Assembly: GCF_051660745.1 (NCBI RefSeq)
Contig: NZ_JBOFQF010000019.1
Coordinates: 26,215-90,214 of the forward strand
DNA: 64,000 nucleotides
DNA from: Segniliparus sp051660745
GTDB taxonomy: Bacteria; Actinomycetota; Actinomycetes; Mycobacteriales; Mycobacteriaceae
Reading direction: 5' to 3'
This document shows positions 8,581 through 17,812 of this stretch, piece after piece; positions within the stretch are counted from its first letter, which is position 1, and each line of letters begins with the position of its first letter. The position numbers were made by a program, and so were the translations under genes. The notes beneath the pieces are model-generated. The model worked only from the letters and a program-made list of their open reading frames with translations, made no database searches and was not told where the DNA came from.

Positions 8581-10239
8581 ATGACTATCGCAGCAGGAAC
8601 GCAGGCCGGAGGCCGGAGCGACCAGTTCGACCCAGCGATCCAGGCACTGACCCTCGGGCCCATCACCGGCAGCTCCAAGCAATACGCCCTGCACGACGAG
8701 CTGCGCGTGCCGTTCCGCCGGGTGCACCTCACCAACGGCGAGCACGTCGACCTCTACGACACCTCCGGCCCGTACACCGAGGACGACCCGCAGATCGACC
8801 TTGACCGGGGCCTCCCCAAGCTCCGCGACGGCTGGGCCCAGCCCGAGGGCCCCTTCCGCACCCAGCTGGAGCACGCCCGTGCCGGGGTCCTCACGCCGGA
8901 GATGCGCTTCATCGCCGCGCGCGAGGGCGTCGCGCCCTCGCTGGTGCTGCAAGAGGTCGCCGCCGGACGGGCCGTCATCCCCGCCAACCGCAAGCACCCC
9001 GAGGTCGAGCCGATGATCATCGGCAAAGCCTTCCGGGTGAAGATCAACGCGAACATCGGCAACTCGGCCGTCACCTCCTCCATTGGCGAGGAAGTCGAGA
9101 AGATGGTGTGGGCGACCCGCTGGGGCGCGGACAACATCATGGACCTCTCCACCGGCTCCGACATCCACGAGACGCGGGAGTGGATCCTGCGCAACTCCCC
9201 CGTTCCGGTCGGCACTGTCCCGATCTACCAGGCGTTGGAGAAGGTGAACGGCGACCCGGTCAAGCTCACCTGGGAGCTCTACCGCGACACGATCATCGAG
9301 CAGTGCAAGCAGGGTGTGGACTACATGACCGTGCACGCCGGGGTGCTCTTGCGCCACGTGCCGCTCACCGCCAAGCGCGTCACCGGCATCGTCTCCCGTG
9401 GCGGCTCGATCATGGCCGCCTGGTGCCTCGCGGGCCATCGGGAGTCCTTCCTCTACACGCATTTCGAGGAGCTGTGCGAGATCCTGCGCGCCTACGACGT
9501 GACGTTCTCACTCGGCGACGGCCTTCGCCCAGGGTCCATCGCGGACGCGAACGACGCCGCGCAGTTCGCCGAGCTCGAGACCCTCGGCGAGCTCACGAAG
9601 ATCGCGAAGTCGCACGGCGTGCAGGTGATGATCGAAGGGCCGGGGCACGTCCCGATGCACAAGATCGTGGAGAACGTGCGCCTTGAGGAGGAGCTCTGCG
9701 AGGAGGCGCCCTTCTACACGCTCGGGCCGCTGGCCACCGACATCGCGCCCGCATACGACCACATAACCTCCGCCATCGGCGCGGCGATCATCGCGCAGGC
9801 GGGCACGGCGATGCTCTGCTACGTCACGCCGAAAGAGCATCTGGGCCTGCCGAACCGCGACGACGTGAAGGCTGGCGTGATCGCCTACCGGATCGCCGCG
9901 CACGCCGCCGACCTCGCCAAGGGCCACCCCGGCGCGCAGGAGCGCGACGACGCCCTGTCGAAGGCGCGGTTCGAGTTCCGCTGGCACGACCAGTTCGCGC
10001 TGTCCCTCGACCCGGACACCGCGATGGCCTACCACGACGAGACGCTGCCCGCCGAGCCCGCGAAAAAGGCCCACTTCTGCTCGATGTGCGGGCCGAAGTT
10101 CTGCTCGATGCGGATCTCCGCCGACATCCGCGAGCAGGCCGCCGCCCAAGAGGCCCTCATCGCCGAGGGCTTCGAGCAGAAGTCCCGCGAGTTCGCCGAG
10201 ACCGGCAACCAGGTCTACCTGCCGATCAGCCAGGCGTGA
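8581..10239 (+). CDS. thiC: Phosphomethylpyrimidine synthase ThiC
   Basis: A 552-residue radical SAM enzyme converting aminoimidazole ribotide to HMP-P, the pyrimidine branch of thiamine synthesis. The C-terminal non-canonical cluster motif CSMCGPKFC (CX2CX4C) is intact near residue 500, as are MIEGPGHVPMHKI and NRDDVKAGVIAYRIAAHAAD. Start is the ATG directly behind the TPP riboswitch. The length is typical for actinobacterial ThiC. No other thi gene is adjacent; thiD lies 9 kb away and thiOSG/thiE 18 kb away on this window, so the pyrimidine branch alone appears to be riboswitch-controlled here. Confidence 0.98.
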   Translation: MTIAAGTQAGGRSDQFDPAIQALTLGPITGSSKQYALHDELRVPFRRVHLTNGEHVDLYDTSGPYTEDDPQIDLDRGLPKLRDGWAQPEGPFRTQLEHARAGVLTPEMRFIAAREGVAPSLVLQEVAAGRAVIPANRKHPEVEPMIIGKAFRVKINANIGNSAVTSSIGEEVEKMVWATRWGADNIMDLSTGSDIHETREWILRNSPVPVGTVPIYQALEKVNGDPVKLTWELYRDTIIEQCKQGVDYMTVHAGVLLRHVPLTAKRVTGIVSRGGSIMAAWCLAGHRESFLYTHFEELCEILRAYDVTFSLGDGLRPGSIADANDAAQFAELETLGELTKIAKSHGVQVMIEGPGHVPMHKIVENVRLEEELCEEAPFYTLGPLATDIAPAYDHITSAIGAAIIAQAGTAMLCYVTPKEHLGLPNRDDVKAGVIAYRIAAHAADLAKGHPGAQERDDALSKARFEFRWHDQFALSLDPDTAMAYHDETLPAEPAKKAHFCSMCGPKFCSMRISADIREQAAAQEALIAEGFEQKSREFAETGNQVYLPISQA

Positions 10240-10279
10240 AGCCCGCCTGATCGACAGGCCCGGGGACGCGCGCGCCGCG

Positions 10280-10960
10280 CTACTCCCGCCGCTCCTCGCG
10301 CAGGGGACGCACGTCGAGCGGGATCTCCTCGGGCGAGCACGGGTACTCGGCGACGGTGAACGAGCCCCGGTAGCCGAAGAGCGGGCCGAAGCGCCGGTTG
10401 CGCACGGCGACCTCGATGCGGAAGCATCCGGCCTCCTCGTCCCAGCGCTCGCTGACCTCGGCGAATCCGGAAAGGGCCATGGGGAACCGGAAGCCGAGGA
10501 AGCCCTCGTAGAAGCGCTGGTCCCCGGAGCGCAGCCGGAGCTCCCCCCGATCCCCGACGCTCAGGTGGATGTCCACCGCGAGGTGCTGGTGCGTGCCGAG
10601 GTAGTCCACCACCACGCCGCGCGCCGGGCTGTACACCATCGTCGCGTCGAACGAGCGGTACATGCCTGCCAGCTTGAACCGCCGCGCCCACGTCACAGTC
10701 TCGCGCCCGAAGCTGTCGCGGTAGGCGTAGTTCTGGATGGTGAACGGGACGCCCCTGCCTCGGTCGGGGAACATGATCCGGCGGCGCGAGCCGATGCGCA
10801 GGAACGGCGCGACCCAGGGCCGCCCCCGCCACACCTCTTCCATCACGCCCCGGCCGATCTGGCAGGTGTGCTGGTCGGACGTGAGGCCGAAGCGCCACTG
10901 GGTCATCGGGTGCAGCCTCGCGAAATCCGGCCCGAGCGCCTGCTCGTAAATCGAGGTCAT
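10280..10960 (-). CDS. DUF4166-domain protein
   Basis: A 226-residue soluble protein of the DUF4166 type. Its opening YEQALGPDFARLHPMTQWRF resembles the start of this family, and it is rich in beta-strand-like segments (GRGVPFTIQNYAYRDSFGRE; HQHLAVDIHLSV). Function is unknown. The ATG overlaps the stop of the upstream DoxX-like/SRPBCC gene by 4 nt (ATGA, 10957-10960), so the two are translationally coupled. In other bacteria, as I recall, DUF4166 modules occur fused or next to DoxX-like membrane proteins, which supports a shared envelope role. No signal peptide is visible. Confidence 0.75.
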   Translation of the reverse strand: MTSIYEQALGPDFARLHPMTQWRFGLTSDQHTCQIGRGVMEEVWRGRPWVAPFLRIGSRRRIMFPDRGRGVPFTIQNYAYRDSFGRETVTWARRFKLAGMYRSFDATMVYSPARGVVVDYLGTHQHLAVDIHLSVGDRGELRLRSGDQRFYEGFLGFRFPMALSGFAEVSERWDEEAGCFRIEVAVRNRRFGPLFGYRGSFTVAEYPCSPEEIPLDVRPLREERRE

Positions 10961-11892
10961 GGCAGCGCTCCCACCTGCGGCTGCTTGTCCGGCGCGGTCC
11001 GCAATGGCGTCCGTCCCGACGGCAGGCCCGTCCCGGTGAGCGCCGCGATCGCCGCCAGCGCGGCCATCGCCCAGTTCAGCGACACAGGGTTGAATGCCCG
11101 GACCAACGCAGAAGGGCTCGCTTTCGCCACCGCCGCGAGCGCGAGAGGCATCGCGGCGGCGGTGGCGAGGAAGGCAGGCTTGCGCCGGGCGCGCGCGGCG
11201 ACGACGCCGAGCGCGACCTCCGCCGCGCCGACGGCGCGCACCGCGAGCCGCGCCCGCCGTCGCGACAAGCCCAGTCCTTCCCACAGCACGGCCTCGTCGT
11301 CGGCGCAACAGACCAGTTTCGGCACGAGCCCCTGGTACGCCCACACCCCGGCCACGCCTGCCACGGCGAGCGCATGCGCCAGGGCCTGGTCTCGGGAGCG
11401 CTCGGGCGGGATCCCCTCCTCGAGCCAGAGCCGCAGCCGGTCGAAGCTCCACGCCGTCGCCCAGCCGAACAACGGCCGGAACACGAGCCGGTCCACGAGT
11501 CTGCCGAACGCGCCCCACCGAGTCCGGTAGTCGTAGCGGGTGAGGAATCTGATCCCGCCCTCGACCGGAAGATACCGCCAGTACCCGGCTCCCGAGGCGA
11601 TCAGCGAGCGGCGGTCCTCGCTCCAGAACTTCAGACCGGACCAGCGCGAGCCGTCCGGGCGCTCCCGGTCGCCCAACGCCTCCCCCGTGCCCGCGACCAC
11701 GAACCCGGGCGCGACTTTGGTGGCGTAGGAGAACCGTTGCGGCTCGTCGTCCGACGCCTTCGCCTGGTACTCGATCTCCCCGAAACGCAGGTCCCAGCGG
11801 GCGTGCCGCGCGGGGTCCTGCGTCGCCGCCCACAGCTCGTCCATCGAGCACCGGACGAACGACTCAACGTAAATAGGCCCCACACGACGCAT
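10957..11892 (-). CDS. SRPBCC + DoxX-like membrane fusion protein
   Basis: A 311-residue two-part protein. Residues 1-150 look like an SRPBCC/START-type ligand-binding domain (VESFVRCSMDELWAATQDPARHARWD, then GYWRYLPVEGGIRFLTRYDY). Residues about 175-300 form four hydrophobic helices typical of DoxX-like proteins (ALAVAGVAGVWAYQGLVPKL; VGAAEVALGVVA). It heads a two-gene operon with the DUF4166 gene. A lipid- or quinone-linked envelope function is plausible but not shown. ATG at 11892 is the first start of the frame; no strong ribosome site is seen. Confidence 0.72.
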   Translation of the reverse strand: MRRVGPIYVESFVRCSMDELWAATQDPARHARWDLRFGEIEYQAKASDDEPQRFSYATKVAPGFVVAGTGEALGDRERPDGSRWSGLKFWSEDRRSLIASGAGYWRYLPVEGGIRFLTRYDYRTRWGAFGRLVDRLVFRPLFGWATAWSFDRLRLWLEEGIPPERSRDQALAHALAVAGVAGVWAYQGLVPKLVCCADDEAVLWEGLGLSRRRARLAVRAVGAAEVALGVVAARARRKPAFLATAAAMPLALAAVAKASPSALVRAFNPVSLNWAMAALAAIAALTGTGLPSGRTPLRTAPDKQPQVGALP

Positions 11893-11928
11893 GCCGACAT
11901 CCTAATCCCGCCCCGCGCGGCCCCGGAA

Positions 11929-12873
11929 TCAGCCGCCGAGCAGCCACACGACCGCGAACACCACCGGGATCGACAGCAGCGTGGTGATCAGCGAGGCGTC
12001 GCGGGCCAGGCTTTTGCACCGCTGGTAGCGCACCGCGAGGACGTAGACCATGTTCGCGGTCGGCAGGGCCGCGAGCACCGTCGCCGCGAGCACCGCGGGC
12101 GCGTCGAGGCCGAAGGCGAACCGCGCGAGCAGGTACGCGACGAGCGGGTAGACGGCGCTCTTGAGCACGACGACGAGCCAGAGCTCCAGCTTGGAAGCCT
12201 CTTCGCGGTCGAACGACGAGCCCGCGACGAAGGACATGCCGAAGACCAGCAGCGCCGACGGCACCGTCATCGCCCCGATCATGGCGAGCGAGGAGTCGAG
12301 GAAGGCTGGGCGCGCCCAGCCCGTCGCGCTCGCCGCCACTCCGAGCACGCCGCCGACGAGCATCGGGTTCGCGAAGCCCCGCAACGCGTCGGCCAGCCTG
12401 CGCCCGCCCTGCGGGGAGCCGTCCTCGGGAGGCTGGCCGAGGCCGAGCAGCATGATCGCGAACGGCTGGTAGACGACCATCTGGAACAGCACGAGCGGGG
12501 TCACGTACTGCTGGCCGCCCAGGATGAACGTGGCGATCGGGATGCCGAGGTTCGTGGAGTTGGAGTACGACGCGGCGAGCATGCCGAGCACGCTCGACTG
12601 CAGGTCTCTGCCCCACAGCCATCTGGCCGCCGCGAAAGACGTGGCTCCGACCACGAGCACGGCGGCTCCCGCCACAAGGATCTCGGACGAGAAGACCTTG
12701 GCCGTCGGGGTCTTGGCGAGCATCTCGAACAGCAACGCGGGCGTGGCGACGTAGTAGACGACACGGGCGAGCACGTCGACGCCGTGCTCGCCGAGGAGCC
12801 GGAACCGCGCCGCGAGGTAGCCGACCCCGACCAGCACGAAGATCACCGCGAAGCCGTTGAGCACCCCTGCCAT
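11929..12873 (-). CDS. AEC-family (auxin efflux carrier-like) permease
   Basis: A 314-residue integral membrane protein with about ten hydrophobic segments. It opens MAGVLNGFAVIFVLVGVGYL and carries SYSNSTNLGIPI, the conserved cross-over motif of AEC/BASS-fold transporters, and a matching second-half motif near ALPTANMVYVLA. Members export or exchange organic acids such as malate or malonate; the substrate here is unknown. The gene is 36 nt upstream of the DoxX-like operon on the same strand and may be part of it. It diverges from the SnoaL-like gene. Confidence 0.83.
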   Translation of the reverse strand: MAGVLNGFAVIFVLVGVGYLAARFRLLGEHGVDVLARVVYYVATPALLFEMLAKTPTAKVFSSEILVAGAAVLVVGATSFAAARWLWGRDLQSSVLGMLAASYSNSTNLGIPIATFILGGQQYVTPLVLFQMVVYQPFAIMLLGLGQPPEDGSPQGGRRLADALRGFANPMLVGGVLGVAASATGWARPAFLDSSLAMIGAMTVPSALLVFGMSFVAGSSFDREEASKLELWLVVVLKSAVYPLVAYLLARFAFGLDAPAVLAATVLAALPTANMVYVLAVRYQRCKSLARDASLITTLLSIPVVFAVVWLLGG

Positions 12874-12969
12874 CTACAGTCCACAGCTTTCGAGCACGTC
12901 GCCCGACAGTACTCCCCCCGCAGGCGGGCGGGCCCTTCGAATCTCGCGAGGCGGCGCCCCCCGGAAAAG

Positions 12970-12990
12970 AGACCACCGGTCTGATATATT
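12970..12990 (+). promoter_or_regulatory. Candidate operator and -10 element upstream of the SnoaL-like gene
   Basis: A short inverted repeat, AGACC-ACC-GGTCT (12970-12982), abuts TATATT (12985-12990), which would serve as the -10 element of a promoter reading right toward 13038. The arrangement suggests a repressor site overlapping the promoter. The arms are only 5 bp, so the call is weak. Confidence 0.3.
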
Positions 12991-13037
12991 GGCGGAAGCC
13001 TGACCAAGGGACATCCCGCCGCACCGCAAGGAGAAAC

Positions 13038-13502
13038 ATGACCGCGCGCACACCCGTCACGCTCGACCAGATCGCAGACCGGCTCGCCATCAGGGAGCTC
13101 TTCGACGCCTACGCGCACTGCGCCGACCGCCGCGACGCCAAGGAGCAGCAGGCGCTGTTCACCGAGGACGCGAAGTTCGTCGTCTTCATGGACGGCGGGG
13201 GCAGCGAACCCACCTACGCGCTCGACGGCCGCGACGCGCTCGCCCCGGTGTTCGCCGACCTGGACAAATACGAGACGACGACGCACTTCAACGGCCAAAG
13301 CACGGTCGCGCTCGACGGCGACAAGGCCACCGGGGAGAGCTACACCCTCGCGCACCACCTGTACGCCGAGGACGGCCAGCGCAAGATCATGGTCGCGTCG
13401 CTGCGCTACCTCGACACGTTCGCCAAACAGGACGGCGTCTGGTTCTTCGCCGAACGCAAGCTCGTCGTCGACTGGACGGAGACCCGCCCGGTCACGGAGT
13501 GA
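13038..13502 (+). CDS. SnoaL-like / NTF2-fold polyketide-cyclase-type protein
   Basis: A 154-residue protein beginning LDQIADRLAIRELFDAYAHC, the classic first helix of SnoaL_4-type NTF2-fold proteins, followed by DALFTEDA-like and DKYETTTHFNG segments. The fold covers ring hydroxylating-dioxygenase-beta-like, isomerase and cyclase proteins; no specific reaction can be assigned. AAGGAG at 13029-13034 supports the ATG at 13038. The gene converges on cydC and overlaps its end by 11 nt (13492-13502). Confidence 0.8.
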   Translation: MTARTPVTLDQIADRLAIRELFDAYAHCADRRDAKEQQALFTEDAKFVVFMDGGGSEPTYALDGRDALAPVFADLDKYETTTHFNGQSTVALDGDKATGESYTLAHHLYAEDGQRKIMVASLRYLDTFAKQDGVWFFAERKLVVDWTETRPVTE

Positions 13503-15168
13503 GGTCGACCGCGCGGCAGCCCGCGACCGCGTCCCGGTGGTGGGTGGCGAGGACAACGGCGCGCCCGGCGGGGACCAACGCGCCCTCCGGGTCGAGCAGC
13601 GCGCGGAGCAGCTCGGCGGAGGACTCCTGGTCGAGATGCTCGGTGGGCTCGTCCAACAGCAGCACCGGGGCCCGCGACACCAACGCCCGAGCGAGCAGGA
13701 GCCGTCTGCGCTGGCCCGCCGAGACGGCCTCCGCTCCCCCGACCAGCACGGTGTCCACGCCGTCCGCGAGCGAGCGCGCCCACTCCAGCATGCCGACGGC
13801 AGCGAGGGCCGCGTCGACCTCGTCCGCCGTGGCCGCGCCATTGGCGACCAGCACGTTCTCCCGGACCGTCGTGGCGAAGAGGTGGCCGTCCTCGGGGAAG
13901 TAGGCGATCTGGAACGGCAGCGGCCCTGGGTCGTCGGGCAGGCCGGACAATGCCCCGCCCGCAGGCTCGACGAGCCCCGCGAGCGTCAACAGCAGCGTCG
14001 TTTTGCCGCTGCCGCTCGGGCCGAGCACCGCGAGCCGGTCTCCCGGCGCGACCTCGAAGCGCCCGAGGAGCCTCGGTTTCGCTCCTGGCCAGCCGATCTC
14101 CAGCCCGTCGGACGCCAGATGCGGCGCTGGGGCGAAGCCGGGGGCGCGATCCCGCCCGGCCCCGTTCCGCGCTGGGCTTTCCTGGGCCTCCGCGCCGCCG
14201 CCCGCCGCGTCGAGGAGCGCCATGACCCGCAGCGCCGCCGAGCGCGACGCGACCAGCCGCTGGGCCGCCTCGGGCAGGCCGGAGGCCGCGTCGAACGCGG
14301 CCAGCGCCAAGAACACCGCGACCCCGAGCAGCGTGGGGCGCTCGGCCGCCGCTCGGGCCAAGCCGGGGTCGAGGAACACCGCCAGCACGGCAAGACCGGA
14401 GCCGAGCGGCAACGCGGCGGCGGCCCACGCATGCGCCTTCGCCGCGCCGTCCCGCGCGGCGACGACTGCGGCCTGGGCTTCGCCGACGACGGCCAGCGCC
14501 TTCCCCAGCTCCCCCGCGACCTGCAGCTGGTCGGCGTGCTCCACCACAGCGACAGCCTCGGCGCTGTAGCTGTTCTGGGCGAGCGCGCCTGCGTCCTCGT
14601 CCGCGCGGGCCGCGCTGGCGGCGAGCATCGGGACCACGCCGAGCACGAGCGCCGCGATCACGAACAGCGCCATGGCCGCGCCCGAGCTCAGGAACGCCAT
14701 CGCCACTGCCGCCGAAGCCGCTGTCACGACGGCGACCGCGATCGGCAAGAGCGCCCGCACCACCGCGTCGGCGACGGCTTCGAGGTCGGCTCCGAGCCGT
14801 TCGGCGAGCTCGCCGCGCCGCAGGCCGTAGGTCGCGGCCGGGTTTCCCGAGGCCAGGGCCAGATACACCCGCTCGCGCGCCCCGACGAGGCCGCCGAGCG
14901 CGATCCGGTGCGCGGCCAGGCGGTCGAGGTAGCGGAAGAGGCCTCGGGAAAGCCCGAGCGCGCGCACCGCGACGATGGCGACAGAGAGATACAGCACCGG
15001 CGGCGCCTGCCAGGCCCGCAGGATCAGCCAGCTGGAGAGCGCGGTGAGCCCGAGCGCGCAGAGATGCGTCGCGACGCCTGTGCCGACAGCGCAAACGACC
15101 TGTCGGGGGCGCAGCGACAGCAGCGCGAGCGCCCGCCGGAGCGGCTCCTGCGACCAGCGCTCACGCAT
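13492..15168 (-). CDS. cydC: Cytochrome bd assembly ABC transporter subunit CydC
   Basis: A 558-residue fused permease-ATPase, last gene of cydABDC. The N-terminal half has six hydrophobic segments with SRGLFRYLDRLAAHRIAL, a CydC-type coupling region. The ATPase has Walker A GPSGSGKTT, signature VSAGQ, Walker B VLLLDEP and an H-loop ATHH. The usual Q-loop glutamine is replaced: the sequence reads YFPEDGHLF. With CydD it exports reduced thiols (glutathione/cysteine in E. coli) needed to assemble cytochrome bd; here mycothiol or cysteine would be candidates. ATG 15168 is chosen because it overlaps the end of cydD by 8 nt; the longer frame upstream is shadow. Confidence 0.92.
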   Translation of the reverse strand: MRERWSQEPLRRALALLSLRPRQVVCAVGTGVATHLCALGLTALSSWLILRAWQAPPVLYLSVAIVAVRALGLSRGLFRYLDRLAAHRIALGGLVGARERVYLALASGNPAATYGLRRGELAERLGADLEAVADAVVRALLPIAVAVVTAASAAVAMAFLSSGAAMALFVIAALVLGVVPMLAASAARADEDAGALAQNSYSAEAVAVVEHADQLQVAGELGKALAVVGEAQAAVVAARDGAAKAHAWAAAALPLGSGLAVLAVFLDPGLARAAAERPTLLGVAVFLALAAFDAASGLPEAAQRLVASRSAALRVMALLDAAGGGAEAQESPARNGAGRDRAPGFAPAPHLASDGLEIGWPGAKPRLLGRFEVAPGDRLAVLGPSGSGKTTLLLTLAGLVEPAGGALSGLPDDPGPLPFQIAYFPEDGHLFATTVRENVLVANGAATADEVDAALAAVGMLEWARSLADGVDTVLVGGAEAVSAGQRRRLLLARALVSRAPVLLLDEPTEHLDQESSAELLRALLDPEGALVPAGRAVVLATHHRDAVAGCRAVDLTP

Positions 15169-16702
15169 ACGCAGGCTCCCGCGCCTCGACGTCTGGCTGC
15201 CTCGTTGCCCGCACCCGCACCACCTGGTCGGCGGCCTCGATGAGCGCGCCGCGATGGGAGACCACGACGACCGTCGCCCCGGATCGCGCCTTCTCCCGCA
15301 GCGAACGGACGACTTGTGCCTCCGAAGCGCCGTCGAGATGCGCCGTCGGCTCGTCGAGCAGGAAGACCTGGGCAGGGGCGCGCAAGGCCCTGGCGAGCGC
15401 GGCCCGCTGCGCCTCGCCGAGCGAAAGGCCCCCGCCCGCAGGCTGCGATGGCGCGATCTGGGAGACCCAGCGGATTTGGCCCCACCACCAACTCGGGTCC
15501 AATTCGCGGATCGGCACGTCCCCGAGCAGGGCTTCCCCCTCCTCGGGGTCGACGAGCCCGAGCAGCACGGCGAGAGCCGTTGACTTGCCGCTCCCGTTCG
15601 CCCCGACCAACGCCGTGATCTCGCCGGGGCGCAGCACGGCTTCAAGACGCTCCGGGGCGTTCCCGTCCCGGCCCGCGACGGTGACCGAGCGCAGCCGCAA
15701 CGCTGCCGACGCGTCGCCGTTCCGGCTCCCCCGCCGCCGCGCGGGGAGGCGGTCGAACAGCTCGAACGTCTTCGCGCATGCGGCCACCCCGTCCTGGGCC
15801 GCGTGGAACTGCGCCCCGACCGCCCGGATCGGCAGATACGCCTCCGGGGCCAACACGAGCGCCGCGAGCCCGGCGAAAAGGCTCATCTCCCCGTAGACGA
15901 GCCGGAGTCCGACCGCGACCGCGACGAAGGCGACGCAGAACGTCGTGAGCAGCTCCAACACGAGCCCCGAGAGGAACGCCGTGCGCAGCGTGGCCATGCT
16001 CGCGCGGAAATGCGCGCGCCCGAGCTCGCGGACCCGGCGGGCGGGCGCGAACTCCCTGCCGAGGGCCCGCAGCGTCGGCAGGCCCGCGACCACGTCCAAG
16101 AGCTCGGCGGACAACCGGGAGAGCGCCACGAGGCGTTTGGCCGAGCGGCCCTCGCTGTAGCGCCCGACGAGCACCATGAACAGCACGACGAGCGGGACGC
16201 CGCACGCGACGACGAGCCCCGAGAGCGGGTCGAGGACGGCGATCGCGACGATGGTCGCGGGCGTGACCGTCGCGGACAGCACGAGCGCGGGCAGATACCC
16301 CGTGAGATACGCCCGGATCCCGTCGATCTCCCGCGTCACGAGCGTCGTCGCAAGGCCGCGATGCGCCAAGGCCGCGCGCTGGTCGGCGGCGGCCATCCGG
16401 ACGAGCAGCTCGGTCTGCAGCTCGGCGACGGCTCGGGGCGCCGCACGATGCTTGTGCCGGGCATGCAGCCAGGCGATCGCGCCGCGCGCCGCGAACACCG
16501 CCGCGAGCAGTCCGAACAGGACGGGGCCGCTCTGGCCGCTGGTCCGATGAGGCGACACCGCGCGCTCGACGAGCGTCGAGAGCAAAACCGCCGAGGCGAC
16601 GACGCAGCCCGCCGTTGCGAGCCCCATCGCCCCGGTGAGCACCAAGTATCGCCGCGCGGAGCGGCTCGCTCGGGCCAAACGCCGGTCGAACGGGGCGGGC
16701 AT
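15161..16702 (-). CDS. cydD: Cytochrome bd assembly ABC transporter subunit CydD, with shortened ATPase domain
   Basis: A 513-residue fused permease-ATPase. Six hydrophobic segments occupy residues 15-300; the region LGREFAPARRVRELG is typical of CydD. The ATPase has Walker A GANGSGKST, a Q-loop RWVSQ, signature LSLGE, Walker B VFLLDEP and H-loop VSHRG. Only about 8 residues separate the Q-loop from the signature motif, where family members have 50-60. The helical subdomain is therefore essentially missing while the frame stays open on both sides. ATG 16702 overlaps the cydB stop by one base (TGATG). Confidence 0.9.
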   Translation of the reverse strand: MPAPFDRRLARASRSARRYLVLTGAMGLATAGCVVASAVLLSTLVERAVSPHRTSGQSGPVLFGLLAAVFAARGAIAWLHARHKHRAAPRAVAELQTELLVRMAAADQRAALAHRGLATTLVTREIDGIRAYLTGYLPALVLSATVTPATIVAIAVLDPLSGLVVACGVPLVVLFMVLVGRYSEGRSAKRLVALSRLSAELLDVVAGLPTLRALGREFAPARRVRELGRAHFRASMATLRTAFLSGLVLELLTTFCVAFVAVAVGLRLVYGEMSLFAGLAALVLAPEAYLPIRAVGAQFHAAQDGVAACAKTFELFDRLPARRRGSRNGDASAALRLRSVTVAGRDGNAPERLEAVLRPGEITALVGANGSGKSTALAVLLGLVDPEEGEALLGDVPIRELDPSWWWGQIRWVSQIAPSQPAGGGLSLGEAQRAALARALRAPAQVFLLDEPTAHLDGASEAQVVRSLREKARSGATVVVVSHRGALIEAADQVVRVRATRQPDVEAREPAYA

Positions 16703-17793
16703 CAGCGCTCCCCTGCGTCCCCGTCTGGCTCGGCCCCGACCGGCTCGGCGTTGCCGCCCTTGGCAGGCGCGGGCACGCGCAGGCTGAGCCCGATCGAATG
16801 CGGGATATGCGCCGTGGAGATGCGCTGGCGGAACACCCAGTAGCTCCAGCCCTGGTAGACGAGCACGAACGGCGCGGTCGCCAACGCCGCCCACGCCATG
16901 ACCTTGAGCGTGTACGGGCTGGAAGCGGCGGATTCGATGGTGACGCTGTGCTCCGGATTCGGGAACGAGGCGACCAGGTTCGGGTAGAGCGACCCGAAGA
17001 GCAGCACGACGAGCGCGAGCACCGCGACGCTGGTCAGCACGAACGCCCAGCCCTCGCGCGTTTTGCGAAGGGCGAAGGACGACGCGGCGAGGGCCAGCGC
17101 GGCGACGACGGCCGCCGCGAGGGGCAACGCCCCTTGTCGGCGCAGTTCGACAGAGCCGCCGAGGGCGAGCACGAGGGCAAGGGCGGGGAATGCCCACCGG
17201 GCGGCGAAGCGCCGAGCCGCCGCGCGGATGTCTCCCTCGGTCTTGAGCGCCACGAACACCGCGCCGTGCACGAGGAACACCACGCACGTCGTCGCACCGC
17301 CCACGAGGGCCGCGGGCTGCAGCAACGAGAAGAGGTCTCCGGCCACGTACCCGTTCTCGTCGAGCGGCACCCCGACCGCGATGTCGGCGAAGGCGGCGCC
17401 CCAGAGGATCGCGGGCAGCCACGACCCGAGGCCGATCCCGATATCGCACCACCTGCGCCAGCGCGGGTCTTCGATCTTGCCGCGCCATTCGATGGAGACC
17501 ACCCGGACGATCAGGCCGAACAGGATCAAGAGCAGCGGCGCGTAGAAGCCGGAGAACAACGTGGCGTACCACTGCGGGAACGCGGCGAACATCGCGCCCG
17601 CGCCGGTGATCACCCAGACCTCGTTGCCGTCCCACACCGGCCCGATGGTGTTGAGCAGGACTCGGCGTTTGACTTCGTCGGAGCGCCCCAAGATCGGCAT
17701 GAGCATGCCGACGCCGAAGTCGAAGCCCTCCAGGAGGAAGTACCCGCCGAAGAACACCGCCACCAGCAGGAACCAGAAATGAGGCAGATCCAT
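16702..17793 (-). CDS. cydB: Cytochrome bd menaquinol oxidase subunit II
   Basis: A 363-residue membrane protein with about eight hydrophobic segments. It opens with HFWFLLVAVFFGGYFLLEGF followed by DFGVGMLMP, the hallmark start of CydB, and contains GPVWDGNEVWVI. It forms the structural partner of CydA in the high-affinity bd oxidase that reduces oxygen with menaquinol. It follows cydA by 19 nt and overlaps cydD by one base, so all four genes are one transcript. The polar C terminus (RVPAPAKGGNAEPVG) is longer than in enterics. Confidence 0.96.
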   Translation of the reverse strand: MDLPHFWFLLVAVFFGGYFLLEGFDFGVGMLMPILGRSDEVKRRVLLNTIGPVWDGNEVWVITGAGAMFAAFPQWYATLFSGFYAPLLLILFGLIVRVVSIEWRGKIEDPRWRRWCDIGIGLGSWLPAILWGAAFADIAVGVPLDENGYVAGDLFSLLQPAALVGGATTCVVFLVHGAVFVALKTEGDIRAAARRFAARWAFPALALVLALGGSVELRRQGALPLAAAVVAALALAASSFALRKTREGWAFVLTSVAVLALVVLLFGSLYPNLVASFPNPEHSVTIESAASSPYTLKVMAWAALATAPFVLVYQGWSYWVFRQRISTAHIPHSIGLSLRVPAPAKGGNAEPVGAEPDGDAGER

Positions 17794-17812
17794 GGCTTGT
17801 CTCCTTGTCCGC

